64,000 nucleotides of DNA from Sarcina sp034439435 (GCF_034439435.1 NZ_JAPCKJ010000003.1:496001-560000), one strand, 5' to 3'. Positions 9,047 to 17,783 are shown, numbered from the stretch's first letter. Notes: generated from the letters alone by a model not told the origin. Numbers and translations are program-made.

Positions 9047-9739
9047 TTAATCTAATATTTTTATAGGATTAAAATCTATAAAATCACAACTTGTAAGCTT
9101 ATACTCTATTCCATCTCTCTCTTCATTTAATAGCTTACCTTTAAGAGCCATACCATGAAGATGTCCATATATAACCTTATCCACACCAAATTCTTTAAAT
9201 ATCTCCATAAAAGCTGAATCCTCAAACTTTTCATTTGTAGGAGGATAATGTATCATACATATTATCTTTTCATATCCTGCTTTTTTAGCTTCTTCTAAAG
9301 ATAATCTTAATCTTATTTGCTCTCTATCAAAAATCTTTTTATCTTTTTGGGTAAATTTATCAGACCCCTCACAAATCCATCCTCTAGTTCCACATATAGC
9401 CCAATCTTTATATATAAAAAAATTATTTTGAATAAATTTTGTATTTTCATACATTTTATTTAACTTTGAGATACTTCCCCACCAATAATCATGATTTCCC
9501 TTAATTATTATTTTTTTGCCTGGAAGTGAATTTATCCAGTCTAAATCATCTTTACTCTCATCAGCCTTCATTGACCAAGAAATATCTCCTGCTATTAAAA
9601 CAGTGTCTTCCTCAGTAATTTTATTTTCCCAATTTTCCTTTATCTTCTCATGATGATTACGCCATTTCTCACCAAAGATATCCATTGGTTTATCTGTATT
9701 AAGTGCTAAATGCAAATCTGAGATAGCATATAACGCCAT
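9047..9739 (-). CDS. Metallophosphoesterase (calcineurin-like)
   Basis: 230 residues. All five metallophosphoesterase blocks are visible in order: ISDLHLAL (Asp8, His10), AGDISW, KGNHDYWW, MIHYPP and YGHLHG. These supply a two-metal centre that hydrolyses phosphomono- or diesters. There is no signal peptide or membrane segment, so it is cytoplasmic. The start is the ATG at 9739 with AAAGGTGATG upstream. The substrate is unknown; single-domain proteins of this size in clostridia are usually annotated only to family level. Confidence 0.82.
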   Translation of the reverse strand: MALYAISDLHLALNTDKPMDIFGEKWRNHHEKIKENWENKITEEDTVLIAGDISWSMKADESKDDLDWINSLPGKKIIIKGNHDYWWGSISKLNKMYENTKFIQNNFFIYKDWAICGTRGWICEGSDKFTQKDKKIFDREQIRLRLSLEEAKKAGYEKIICMIHYPPTNEKFEDSAFMEIFKEFGVDKVIYGHLHGMALKGKLLNEERDGIEYKLTSCDFIDFNPIKILD

Positions 9740-10084
9740 ATTTCATCACCTTTCATATTTCTATTTTACCTTATAGCCACTTATAGTTATTAAAGAAAAC
9801 CTTCTTTAACATACTAAAATAAATTAGCTAAATATAACCTATCTTTTAACTAAGCCTCTTTTATCAGTAATTTATTATACACTCTTATTAATTATATATA
9901 CAAGTTTCTAAAAGTACTAACCTATTTTTATTTACTAAGAAAACCTATTAAAAAATTACTATTAACTCAAATAATATTATGTAATCTTCATCAGCTATTT
10001 TTATAATTAAGCTAGTTCTCAAGGACTAGCTAAAAATCAACACTCACCTAAAACAGAGCCTCTTATTAATTGATTTCAAATTAA
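9740..10084. other. Intergenic stretch without a recognisable gene
   Basis: About 345 very AT-rich bases upstream of the metallophosphoesterase gene and before the tyrS terminator. A short dyad (CTAGTTCTCAAGGACTAG, 10012-10029) is present, but I see no reading frame with an SD and no RNA motif I recognise. Confidence 0.5.
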
Positions 10085-10149
10085 AAGGAGTGTATTTAGA
10101 ATATCCCCCAATTAACTTTAATTGGGGGATATACTCTAATACACTCCTC
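10085..10149 (-). terminator. Intrinsic terminator after tyrS
   Basis: Very long hairpin: GGAGTGTATT (from 10088) with AATACACTCC, and an inner ATATCCCCCAATTAA with TTAATTGGGGGATAT; the minus strand ends CCTTTTAATTT. Confidence 0.88.
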
Positions 10150-10160
10150 TTTAAAAGGTA

Positions 10161-11381
10161 CTATGCTAAAACTATTTTATTGTAGTTTTTCTTACCTCTT
10201 TTAATTAATACTTCACCATTTTCAAAGTCAGCTTCTTCCAATGTCTTTTTGAAATCAGCAACTTTTTCTCCATTTAATGATAATCCACCTTGCTTAACAA
10301 GTCTCTTTCCTTCAGCCTTTGATGGAACTATTTCAGCTTCAACTAAAATATCTAAAAGTTCATTTCCTAACTTATCTTTTCCCATTTCATAAGTTGGAAC
10401 ATTACTCATGTCTCCACCTTTTCCAAATAAAGCTTCAGCAGCTTGTTGAGCCTTTGCAGCTTCTTCTTCACCATGTATAAGTTTAGTTACTTCAAATGCT
10501 AAAACTTTTTTAGCTTCATTTATTTGTGATCCTTCTAAACTTGAAAGTCTTCTAACTTCATCCATTGGAACAAATGTTAATAATTTTAAGCATTTTTCAA
10601 CGTCTGCGTCATTAACATTTCTCCAGTATTGGTAAAACTCGTATGGAGAAGTTTTCTCTGCATCTAACCATAATGCACCATTAACTGTTTTACCCATCTT
10701 TTGTCCTTCTGAGTTAGTTAATAATGTACAAGTCATAGCATATGCACTCTCTTGTGATTTCTTTCTTACAAGTTCAACACCAGCTATCATGTTTGACCAT
10801 TGATCGTCTCCACCTAGCTCCATTTTACAATTGTATTTTTTATTTAAAACGTAGAAATCATATCCTTGCATTAACATGTAGTTAAATTCTAAGAATGAAA
10901 GTCCTCTTTCAAGTCTTTGTTTAAAGCACTCTGCTGAAAGCATTCTGTTAACTGAGAAGTGAACTCCAACTTCTCTTAAGAATTCAACATAGTTTTGATT
11001 TAATAGCCAATCAGCATTATTAACAAGTATAGCCTTATCATCTGAAAAATCTATGAATTTCTCCATTTGCTTTTTGATACAAGCAACATTGTGCGCTATA
11101 GTCTCGTTAGTCATCATTTTTCTCATGTCAGTTTTACCACTTGGATCTCCAATTGTAGCAGTACCACCACCTATTAAAGCTATTGGTCTATGACCTGCTT
11201 TTTGCATATGAGCCATGAACATCATCGCTATAAAATGTCCTACATGTAAACTATCAGCTGTTGGGTCAAATCCTATATAAAAAGTAACTTTTTCCTTTTC
11301 TAAAAGTTCTCTTGTTTCAGCTTCATGAGTAAACTGTTTTATGTACCCACGTTCCATTAACGTATCCAATACATTAGCCAT
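10161..11381 (-). CDS. tyrS: Tyrosyl-tRNA synthetase
   Basis: 406 residues, usual size for bacterial TyrRS. The class I signature appears as HVGH (in ADSLHVGHFIAM) and the KMSKS loop as KMGKT. A C-terminal S4 RNA-binding domain is visible (VPSKAEGKRLVKQGGLSLNGEKV). It charges tRNA-Tyr with tyrosine using ATP. SD GGAGGG precedes the ATG. The 66-base predicted leader is too short for a T-box and I find no T-box core, which is notable because many Firmicute tyrS genes, and trpS in this window, are T-box controlled. Confidence 0.96.
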   Translation of the reverse strand: MANVLDTLMERGYIKQFTHEAETRELLEKEKVTFYIGFDPTADSLHVGHFIAMMFMAHMQKAGHRPIALIGGGTATIGDPSGKTDMRKMMTNETIAHNVACIKKQMEKFIDFSDDKAILVNNADWLLNQNYVEFLREVGVHFSVNRMLSAECFKQRLERGLSFLEFNYMLMQGYDFYVLNKKYNCKMELGGDDQWSNMIAGVELVRKKSQESAYAMTCTLLTNSEGQKMGKTVNGALWLDAEKTSPYEFYQYWRNVNDADVEKCLKLLTFVPMDEVRRLSSLEGSQINEAKKVLAFEVTKLIHGEEEAAKAQQAAEALFGKGGDMSNVPTYEMGKDKLGNELLDILVEAEIVPSKAEGKRLVKQGGLSLNGEKVADFKKTLEEADFENGEVLIKRGKKNYNKIVLA

Positions 11382-11409
11382 TTGTTTATCCCTCCAAAAA
11401 AATTTTAAT

Positions 11410-11425
11410 CCAGCTCACTGGCTGG
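11410..11425 (-). other. Short leader hairpin of tyrS
   Basis: On the minus strand CCAGC and GCTGG flank a 6-base loop, followed by ATTAAAATTTTTTT just before the SD. It has the look of a weak attenuator, but the stem is only 5 bp. Confidence 0.3.
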
Positions 11426-11454
11426 TGCTATATTTAGCATATCATATAGTATAT

Positions 11455-11483
11455 AGTATATCCTTTATTATATTAATTCTCAA
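11455..11483 (-). promoter_or_regulatory. Predicted sigma-A promoter of tyrS
   Basis: TTGAGA (11478-11483, minus strand) and TATACT (11455-11460) are separated by exactly 17 bases. Confidence 0.6.
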
Positions 11484-11498
11484 TTGATTTTAAAAAAA

Positions 11499-11532
11499 AT
11501 AAGAACTATAACTTTTAATTATAGTTCTTATT
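11499..11532 (-). terminator. Intrinsic terminator after the small P-loop gene
   Basis: AATAAGAACTATAA (11499-11512) pairs with TTATAGTTCTTATT (11519-11532); the minus strand continues into TTTTTTTTA. Confidence 0.85.
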
Positions 11533-11609
11533 CTACTTATAGTATTAAATATTTTATAAATACTACAATAATCTATATAAAACAAATTATTTTCTAAACT
11601 AGCTAATCT

Positions 11610-12023
11610 TTACGCCACATACTTTTTTATATTTTCAGACATTCTTTCTATATCACCATGAACAGTTACAAATACGTTTACATCTAATTCTCTACTCATA
11701 AGTTCTATTCTCTCTAAATAACTTTCTAATTCTTCTAAATTTACATCCTCTAAAATATTCGCTATGCTATCAATATATATGCTTTCAATATCATAATCTC
11801 TAGAGACTATTCCTTGTAAGAAACCATAAAACTGTTCATAGCTATTTACACAGTAATTGTTCATAGGTATAAGCCTAACCTTTTTGTTTAATTGAAGCAT
11901 TCTTTTATTATCATCGTCAATAAATATAATACTTCCTTTTGATTTTTCAATCTCCTCATTAGCTAGCTTAACTAAATTTTTGCTTTTTCCAGCACCTCTT
12001 TGGTTAAAGAATAATTGAATCAT
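11610..12023 (-). CDS. Small P-loop NTPase-like protein, function unknown
   Basis: 137 residues from the ATG at 12023, with GGGGTGG five bases upstream (the in-frame GTG at 12032 overlaps the SD). A P-loop-like sequence, FNQRGAGKSKNL, sits at the N-terminus, and a plausible Walker B-type strand follows (IESIYIDSI). It ends soon after (NVFVTVHGDIERM), so it is a minimal RecA-like or ATPase core without partner domains. The region reads like proteins sometimes labelled PilT-like in clostridia, but no pilus genes are nearby. It may be co-transcribed with the AlbA_2 gene 77 bases upstream. The role is unknown. Confidence 0.6.
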   Translation of the reverse strand: MIQLFFNQRGAGKSKNLVKLANEEIEKSKGSIIFIDDDNKRMLQLNKKVRLIPMNNYCVNSYEQFYGFLQGIVSRDYDIESIYIDSIANILEDVNLEELESYLERIELMSRELDVNVFVTVHGDIERMSENIKKYVA

Positions 12024-12100
12024 CTTTACCACCCCTTAATAATAATTTTAATCAGGTAAAAACTTCCTTTATATATAATATTCAGAACTTTTTAAAATTA

Positions 12101-13234
12101 TTAACCTATTGTGCTATATTTATTAAATATAAATTTAGTTATATTTTCCTCATTAATCTCTATAACTCTTACATTGTTAGTAAAGCTTTCTTTTATTTCT
12201 TTTCCTCCTAAGTTATAATTCATTTCTCCATCTCTACTATCTAAACTTATTATTTTTTCATATATCCACATATTCCTTTTTACATATCCTAAACGCCCAT
12301 CTTTATATCTTTTTACAATTTCACCTGGGCAGTATATAGTTAAGTCCTTATTTCCTAGTACAATTTCAATTATTTTATTATATTGAGAATAATCTCTATA
12401 AATCATAATATTTCTTATAGTGTCAACTATTAAAGCTACGGGATATTCATTAGGTACTATCTCTCTTATTTTTTTCTCAGCATTCTTCATCATATCTAAA
12501 ATATTTCCTCTTATTATAAAGGTTTGTCCATTACCTAATAAACTTCTTATCTTTATCATATTATGTGGCACATATAGATTATTTACATCAGAGAATACTA
12601 ATAACCCTCCTAATGTACACATTGATTTTCCAGAAATACTATTTTTATAAATTATATTGCTACTACTTAATAAAAATTCTCTATTTTCCTTTGAAACCTT
12701 AATGCCCTTTAAGTGAAAATATCTATTTACAAGTTCTTCATTTAAAAATTCTATGTTGCTATTAACAATTGGGCAGGTCTCTAAATTAAAGCTTATTCCC
12801 TTTTGAAACTCAGAAAGAAGCTCCTGTTTCCTCATAATATCAGTGGTTGATCCCCTTCTTATATAAAAAGCTCCATTTTCTCTAATTTGATATGGCTTTT
12901 GATAACTATTAAAGATTACTATTACTAATAATCTCTTACCATCTAAAAAGCATTCCTCTAAACTAACAGGTACTGGTGGCTCAATTCTTGATGCTACTAC
13001 TTGTTGAACTCTTTCCTCTGAAAGATAATCAGCCTCAACTCCAACAATCCTTTTTGTCTTATCTTCAACCCCAATTATTATATAGCCTCTTCCCCCTCTA
13101 GAATTTGCTATAGCGCATATATCCTTAGCCAATTCCTTTTTTGCACTTTCTGTGAAAAGCTCTATTTTTAGCTTAAAGTCTAACTTTTCATATTCATTTT
13201 TCTTTATCAAATTTCTTAACTTATTTTTATCCAT
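12101..13234 (-). CDS. AlbA_2 (Schlafen-type) domain protein
   Basis: 377 residues. The N-terminal ~140 residues fit the AlbA_2 domain: EYEKLDFKLKI, KELAKDICAIANSRGGRGYIIIGVED, PYQIRENGAFYIRRGSTTDIM. These proteins bind nucleic acids and/or ATP and are often labelled putative transcriptional regulators. The C-terminal ~200 residues contain the region usually found downstream in such proteins, including a segment near IREIVPNEYPVALIVDTIRN. No signal peptide. The target is unknown. AlbA_2 proteins also occur in defence islands, but nothing else here looks like one. Confidence 0.7.
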   Translation of the reverse strand: MDKNKLRNLIKKNEYEKLDFKLKIELFTESAKKELAKDICAIANSRGGRGYIIIGVEDKTKRIVGVEADYLSEERVQQVVASRIEPPVPVSLEECFLDGKRLLVIVIFNSYQKPYQIRENGAFYIRRGSTTDIMRKQELLSEFQKGISFNLETCPIVNSNIEFLNEELVNRYFHLKGIKVSKENREFLLSSSNIIYKNSISGKSMCTLGGLLVFSDVNNLYVPHNMIKIRSLLGNGQTFIIRGNILDMMKNAEKKIREIVPNEYPVALIVDTIRNIMIYRDYSQYNKIIEIVLGNKDLTIYCPGEIVKRYKDGRLGYVKRNMWIYEKIISLDSRDGEMNYNLGGKEIKESFTNNVRVIEINEENITKFIFNKYSTIG

Positions 13235-13300
13235 AACAACCCTCTTCTTAATAAGCTCTGTTTACGACCTAATACTTTAAATAAAATATAGCACAAATTT

Positions 13301-13331
13301 AAAACCCATAGAACATTATATTCCATGGGTT
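13301..13331 (-). terminator. Intrinsic terminator after gerKC
   Basis: AACCCATAGAA (13303-13313) pairs with TTCCATGGGTT (13321-13331) with one mismatch, followed on the minus strand by TTTAAATTT. Confidence 0.7.
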
Positions 13332-13359
13332 CATTTTAATTCCTTATATTATAATTATT

Positions 13360-14484
13360 TTAGAGTGTATTTCCTGTAATTGTTGTTCCATCAATTTCAA
13401 CATTAACATTAACCTCTAAATTAGTTATAGTTATAGGGTCTTTTAATAAAACTTCATCAGGGTATTTTCTATAGAATAAGTTTCCAACATTAACAATATC
13501 TATTCCACTTTCTTTAAAATTACCAAACAGGATTTCTAAATATTGCTTTATTGTAGCTCCTTCTTCTAACTCTAAGATATTTATTACCTTCTCATTAACA
13601 ATAAGTCTTGATTGTGATTCACCAATTGAACATTTAATTTTTATATCTTTATGTAGAACTATATTTTCTCCATCATAACTTAAGGATGTTTTAGTACGAG
13701 CATTAGATATATTTAATGTTACAAATGTATTTGGATCTTGTGGATTCATAACTTCTAAAGTTCCATCTTTTAATTCTCCTATTAAAATATTATAGCTCAT
13801 TCCTTCTTCAGCAGTTATTCGTCTTACTAAAACTTCATTTTTTAGTAAAGCACCTCCACTTAATTCTAATTTTTTCTCATTCATATCATCTCTTATACTT
13901 AAGGCACCTAAAACCATTAAATTTCCATAATTGGTTCTAGTTTCTAAATAATCATTAGCATCAATAGCTATAACTCTAGAACTCCTGTTAGATTTTTGAA
14001 CTAACTCATCAATAAAAACTCCTAAATATTCTTCATCTACAGTAACATCATTTAAAAGTTCTTCAGGAGAACCAAATAAAACAAACATATATGGTCTAAT
14101 CATAAATTCTTGATTCTTATTTATAATATCTATGTATTTTCTTATACCATTTTTTGCTGCTTTTTCTGTGAATATATATCCTTTACATTGAGTAAAATCC
14201 AACTTACTACTAGAATACATATTTATCTCTTTCATAGCTTCTAAAACTGTTTTTCCAGAACCCTTATACAGAACTCTTCTACCCTTATCTGAACTTTCGT
14301 TTGAACTTCTATAAGGTTTTACACAATCTAAATATATATATATATTTCCTACTTCACTTTCATCAAATATAATACTTGTTACAAAGGTAACCTTATTTAT
14401 ATCTTTATAATTATAGCAACCAATAAACATGACTGACATAATTATTATACTTAGTAAACTAGCTATAACTTTCTTTAGGTTCAT
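13360..14484 (-). CDS. gerKC: Spore germination receptor subunit C (lipoprotein), GerKC
   Basis: 374 residues from the ATG at 14484, eight bases after AAGGA; an ATG nine bases upstream touches the SD. A lipoprotein signal ends in FIGC (Cys23). The body fits the Ger(x)C family: YKDINKVTFVTSIIFDE near the start, CKGYIFTEKAAKNG in the middle, and FRKYPDEV-like YRKYPDEVL near the end. It is lipid-anchored to the outer face of the spore inner membrane and works with GerKA and GerKB in sensing germinants. It overlaps the gerKA 3' end by 26 bases. The gerKA-gerKC operon with divergent gerKB is the arrangement described for C. perfringens. Confidence 0.93.
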   Translation of the reverse strand: MNLKKVIASLLSIIIMSVMFIGCYNYKDINKVTFVTSIIFDESEVGNIYIYLDCVKPYRSSNESSDKGRRVLYKGSGKTVLEAMKEINMYSSSKLDFTQCKGYIFTEKAAKNGIRKYIDIINKNQEFMIRPYMFVLFGSPEELLNDVTVDEEYLGVFIDELVQKSNRSSRVIAIDANDYLETRTNYGNLMVLGALSIRDDMNEKKLELSGGALLKNEVLVRRITAEEGMSYNILIGELKDGTLEVMNPQDPNTFVTLNISNARTKTSLSYDGENIVLHKDIKIKCSIGESQSRLIVNEKVINILELEEGATIKQYLEILFGNFKESGIDIVNVGNLFYRKYPDEVLLKDPITITNLEVNVNVEIDGTTITGNTL

Positions 14485-15880
14485 TTTTACCATCCTTGCT
14501 AACTATATCTTTTGATATTTCATCTAATCTTCCTCTAGTAATGATATCCTTAAACTTATAACTATTTAAGGTTCCTAGTGGGAATAAGTATGGATACTTG
14601 GAACTTCTTAGGTTTGCCAAATGAGATATTAGTACAACACTTATTAAGACAATACCCGGAACTCCAAAAAGTGCGGCTAAAACTACTATTCCTATACTCC
14701 ATACAGAAACCGGACCATAAAGCTTTGGAATTAAGAAATAACAAACTGCGGCTAATGCCACAACTACAATTGTTACTCTTGAAGCAATACCTGCTCCTAC
14801 AGCAGCATCTCCTAAAATCAATCCTGAAACTAAACTCATGGAAGTTCCTATAGGTTGAGGTAACCTTAATCCTGCTTCTTTTATTATTTGAAATAATAAC
14901 ATCATTATTATAACCTCTGCCACTATAGGAAACGGAACTCCTGCCCTAGCAACAGCTAACCTAAAAATAAATAAACTAGGTAATACAGAAAAATGATGCG
15001 TAACTAATGCAACATAAATTCCTGGTAAAAACATAGCAATAAAAAAGGCAATCCATCTTAAAATTCTAGTAAAACTAGTAAAATACCTATTTAAATAATA
15101 ATCATCTGGTGTTTGAAAGTTCTCTATAAAAAAGAATGGTACTGTAAGAACGAAAGGTGTACCATCAACTATTATTGCAATTCTTCCTTCTAGCAACTTA
15201 GCCGCAACCTCATCTGCTTTTTCTGTATATCCAACTGTATCAAATAAAGTCCTATCCTCTCTAAGCTTAGCTTCAATATAATTTGTATCCAATATAAAAT
15301 TATAATCTAGGTTTTTTATCTTTTCTCTTATTTCATCAACCAACTCTTTTGGAGCCTTATTTTTTATATAAGATATGCATACTACTGTTTGAGTATCTTT
15401 TCCTACATATAATGGTTCAAATTTCAAATTATGATTTTTTATTCTTCTTCTTAATAAAGTAACATTATCAACAAAGGCCTCATTGAATCCTTCTCTTGGT
15501 CCTTTTATTACTGCCTCTGTTATTGGAATTCCAACACTTCTTCTCGTATATCCCTTTGTTTCACAATATATTACCTTATCGTAATTTTTAAATATTATTA
15601 CTACATCTCCAGATAAGACATGTAGTAATGTATCATTTTTATCCTTAGACCAGTTTGTTATGTTTATATCTATAACCTTAGTCATAACATCATACTCATT
15701 ATTTATGCCATCTTTTACTAAGGTTAATGGCTTTACTATGTACTCACTAATAAATTGAGTAGAACATAAAACATCCATAAAAACAATTGTGGCTGGTCCT
15801 AAAGCAGTATCCACCTCCCTATATTTAACATCAAAGCTGTCTTTTAATTTTTCCTTTAGAAATTCTAATTCTTTTTGCAT
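14459..15880 (-). CDS. gerKA: Spore germination receptor subunit A, GerKA
   Basis: 473 residues from the ATG at 15880, eight bases after GGGTGA. The N-terminal ~240 residues are hydrophilic (family motifs GDVVIIFKNY, GYTRRSVGIPITEAVIKGPREGFNE). The C-terminal half has about five membrane segments with the conserved PDDYY and PIGTSMSLVSGLILGDAAV stretches. This is the GerA/SpoVAF fold; GerA-type subunits form membrane channels and bind partner B. In C. perfringens GerKA/GerKC is reported as the main route for response to KCl, asparagine and related signals. Expression in the forespore is expected for the family, but I could not define a sigma-G promoter with confidence. Confidence 0.93.
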   Translation of the reverse strand: MQKELEFLKEKLKDSFDVKYREVDTALGPATIVFMDVLCSTQFISEYIVKPLTLVKDGINNEYDVMTKVIDINITNWSKDKNDTLLHVLSGDVVIIFKNYDKVIYCETKGYTRRSVGIPITEAVIKGPREGFNEAFVDNVTLLRRRIKNHNLKFEPLYVGKDTQTVVCISYIKNKAPKELVDEIREKIKNLDYNFILDTNYIEAKLREDRTLFDTVGYTEKADEVAAKLLEGRIAIIVDGTPFVLTVPFFFIENFQTPDDYYLNRYFTSFTRILRWIAFFIAMFLPGIYVALVTHHFSVLPSLFIFRLAVARAGVPFPIVAEVIIMMLLFQIIKEAGLRLPQPIGTSMSLVSGLILGDAAVGAGIASRVTIVVVALAAVCYFLIPKLYGPVSVWSIGIVVLAALFGVPGIVLISVVLISHLANLRSSKYPYLFPLGTLNSYKFKDIITRGRLDEISKDIVSKDGKNEPKESYS

Positions 15881-15982
15881 TTTATTTATCACCCAAAAAT
15901 ATTATCCGCTAGTATTATGTTTAATATTCATTATTTTGAGAATACTAAACTTTGAAATTATAAAAGAAATGAGGTGATGTCT

Positions 15983-17065
15983 TTGGGAAAGCTAACTGCA
16001 AGGCATTTTATATTTTTTATTGTTGCCGCAATAAGTACATCTTTAGTGAACTATACATCATTATTTATAAAAATAGGGGGAAGAGATTCTTGGATTTTCA
16101 CTATAGTATCTGGAGTTGTTTTCTTCTTTGTAGCTTTCTATATTTTTAATATAATATCTAAAATAAACTACTATGATTTTAAGGAGACTTGCTACATTGT
16201 TCTTGGCAAAACCTTTGGCAACATTTATATATTAATATTTTCTTTAACTTTAATATTGGTATGTATAGAATCAGCTTCTGTTAGTTCTACTTCTATAAAC
16301 GTTAATATTTTTCTTGAAACACCAACATGGTATTGTTTATTTTTCTTTATAATTACCGTGTTTCTAATAGGGAAAAACAGATTTAATAGCATACTTATAA
16401 TATGTATAGTCTCAATAAGTATTGTAATAGCAATAAATTTAATGTTAGCATTGCTAAACATTCAATATATAGACTACACATTACTTCTTCCTATATTTAA
16501 AGATAGAAGAATTTCAGAATATACGCTTTGTGCCTTAAGCCAACTAGGCTCTTTATCAAGTTTGGCTATAGTACTCCCTATCATTCCAAGAATAGACGAT
16601 AAGGAGAATCTAAAAAAAGTCTCAATGAACACAATATTTTTAACATGTGTTGCTTGTGCTTTATTTGTTACAATGCTTATAGCAACATTTGGTTCTTTGA
16701 GAGCATCAAACATATTCTATCCTCAGTTCGTTCAAGCTCAAAGAATTTATTTTGGAGGTTTCGTAGAGAATGGTAATGTTTTTGTTATGATTTCTTCTAT
16801 ATTATCCTGGGTTGTTAAATATCTAATAACCATATTTTCTTTATATACAATTTGGAAAGATAGAGTAAAATATAAGCGTAATTTTATAGCACTAATTTCT
16901 TTAATAGTATATGGATTTTCTTTCTTTATGTCTAAGAATATATACATTCTATTTATACTGTTAAAGTACTACCAATACATACTTTTAGGGGTGTTCTTTA
17001 TATGCCCAATTATCATATATACAATAGCTAATTTTAAGCGCCAGAAATTTAAGTATTTGGAATAA
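15983..17065 (+). CDS. gerKB: Spore germination receptor subunit B (APC-type permease), GerKB
   Basis: About 360 residues. The TTG at 15983 is preferred because GAGGTGA sits about five bases upstream; ATG at 15977 and GTG at 15974 overlap the SD. About ten membrane segments fill the protein, as in the GerAB/GerKB family, a branch of amino-acid transporters believed to bind the germinant. It is transcribed divergently from gerKA, 102 bases away, an arrangement described for C. perfringens where gerKB is monocistronic. The C-terminus ends after the last membrane helix. Other GerAB-like permeases would look alike; the neighbours decide the name. Confidence 0.9.
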   Translation: MGKLTARHFIFFIVAAISTSLVNYTSLFIKIGGRDSWIFTIVSGVVFFFVAFYIFNIISKINYYDFKETCYIVLGKTFGNIYILIFSLTLILVCIESASVSSTSINVNIFLETPTWYCLFFFIITVFLIGKNRFNSILIICIVSISIVIAINLMLALLNIQYIDYTLLLPIFKDRRISEYTLCALSQLGSLSSLAIVLPIIPRIDDKENLKKVSMNTIFLTCVACALFVTMLIATFGSLRASNIFYPQFVQAQRIYFGGFVENGNVFVMISSILSWVVKYLITIFSLYTIWKDRVKYKRNFIALISLIVYGFSFFMSKNIYILFILLKYYQYILLGVFFICPIIIYTIANFKRQKFKYLE

Positions 17066-17072
17066 AAAAGTA

Positions 17073-17100
17073 TTGTATTCTTTTTTCTATATGATATAAT
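17073..17100 (+). promoter_or_regulatory. Predicted promoter of the zinc-ribbon gene
   Basis: TTGTAT (17073-17078) and a perfect TATAAT (17095-17100), 16 bases apart. It implies an untranslated leader of about 105 bases containing the inverted repeat at 17144-17202. Confidence 0.6.
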
Positions 17101-17143
17101 TTATATATAAAATAAAATTTAGTAGATATGTACTTTATTTCTG

Positions 17144-17202
17144 TCCTGTAAAATTTAGTTTTATAGTATAGATTTTAAACGTACCTAGTAAATTTTACAG
17201 GA
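17144..17202 (+). promoter_or_regulatory. 14-bp leader inverted repeat overlapping the SD of the zinc-ribbon gene
   Basis: TCCTGTAAAATTTA (17144-17157) is the exact reverse complement of TAAATTTTACAGGA (17189-17202); the loop is 31 bases. The 3' arm contains the first part of the SD (AGGAGGT, 17199-17205), so folding would bury it. No T run follows, so it is not an intrinsic terminator. It could be a translation switch or, as DNA, an operator. Confidence 0.65.
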
Positions 17203-17212
17203 GGTAAAAGAA

Positions 17213-17368
17213 ATGGAAGATAAGAATTTAGTTTGTAAAGACTGTGGAAAGGATTTCGTATTCACTGTAGGAGAGCAAGAGTTCTTCAAAGAAAAAGGAT
17301 TCGAAAACGATCCAGTTAGATGCCCAGCTTGCAGAAAAGCAAGAAAAGCTCAAAAAATGAATAGATAA
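17213..17368 (+). CDS. Small zinc-ribbon protein (zf-trcl type)
   Basis: 51 residues, ATG at 17213 after AGGAGGT with ideal spacing. Two CxxC pairs, CKDC (8-11) and CPAC (37-40), flank the FVFTVGEQEFFKEKGF segment typical of the probable zinc-binding domain family; a basic tail (RKARKAQKMNR) follows. It probably binds one zinc ion and, judging by the tail, nucleic acid. The family has no firm function known to me. It has its own promoter, a structured leader that overlaps the SD, and a strong terminator, so it is an independent unit. Confidence 0.85.
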   Translation: MEDKNLVCKDCGKDFVFTVGEQEFFKEKGFENDPVRCPACRKARKAQKMNR

Positions 17369-17399
17369 TTGATAATTAACGCAAGTTTATTCATAAATT

Positions 17400-17428
17400 A
17401 AAAAGTTCTGCATTCTGCAGAACTTTTT
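17400..17428 (+). terminator. Intrinsic terminator after the zinc-ribbon gene
   Basis: AAAAAGTTCTGCA and TGCAGAACTTTTTT form a 12-13 bp stem with a 3-base loop and T run. Confidence 0.9.
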
Positions 17429-17783
17429 TCATTTCTAGTTCATAAAATTAATCTTATTTGGAAATATTATATAAAGCAATCTAACTTATGATTTATATAC
17501 CTACTTTAATATAATTGTTTTTCTACTTTTTTGTTAAAGTACACATTCATAATTAGATTTAATAAGCTTAAAAAACTTCTTGTTAAATTCCGTTTAATTT
17601 AGCATTAAAAATTCCATAGGATACATATTATTACTTTATTTTTTAAATATTTAAAGTTTCAATTTAATTATATATATTTTATTTTAAACTATATACTCAA
17701 ATTTTTAATATATTATAGATAGATTTAGCTTTTTATGGTATATTTATGAGTATATAAAAATGAGAGAAAAGGGATGATAAACA
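17429..17783. other. Intergenic leader region of glnS
   Basis: About 355 bases, extremely AT-rich. I find no reading frame with an SD, no T-box core and no stable GC-containing stem; a promoter for glnS should lie here but no consensus pair stands out. Confidence 0.5.

Noticed and set aside
12101..13234. Defence island containing AlbA_2
   Set aside because: No restriction, toxin, CBASS or similar gene nearby; neighbours are housekeeping.
14578..14853. 91-codon plus-strand frame and an overlapping minus-strand frame
   Set aside because: Both overlap the conserved gerKA membrane region in other frames.
17429..17783. T-box for glnS
   Set aside because: No T-box core, no AGAUGA-like turn and no strong terminator in this region.
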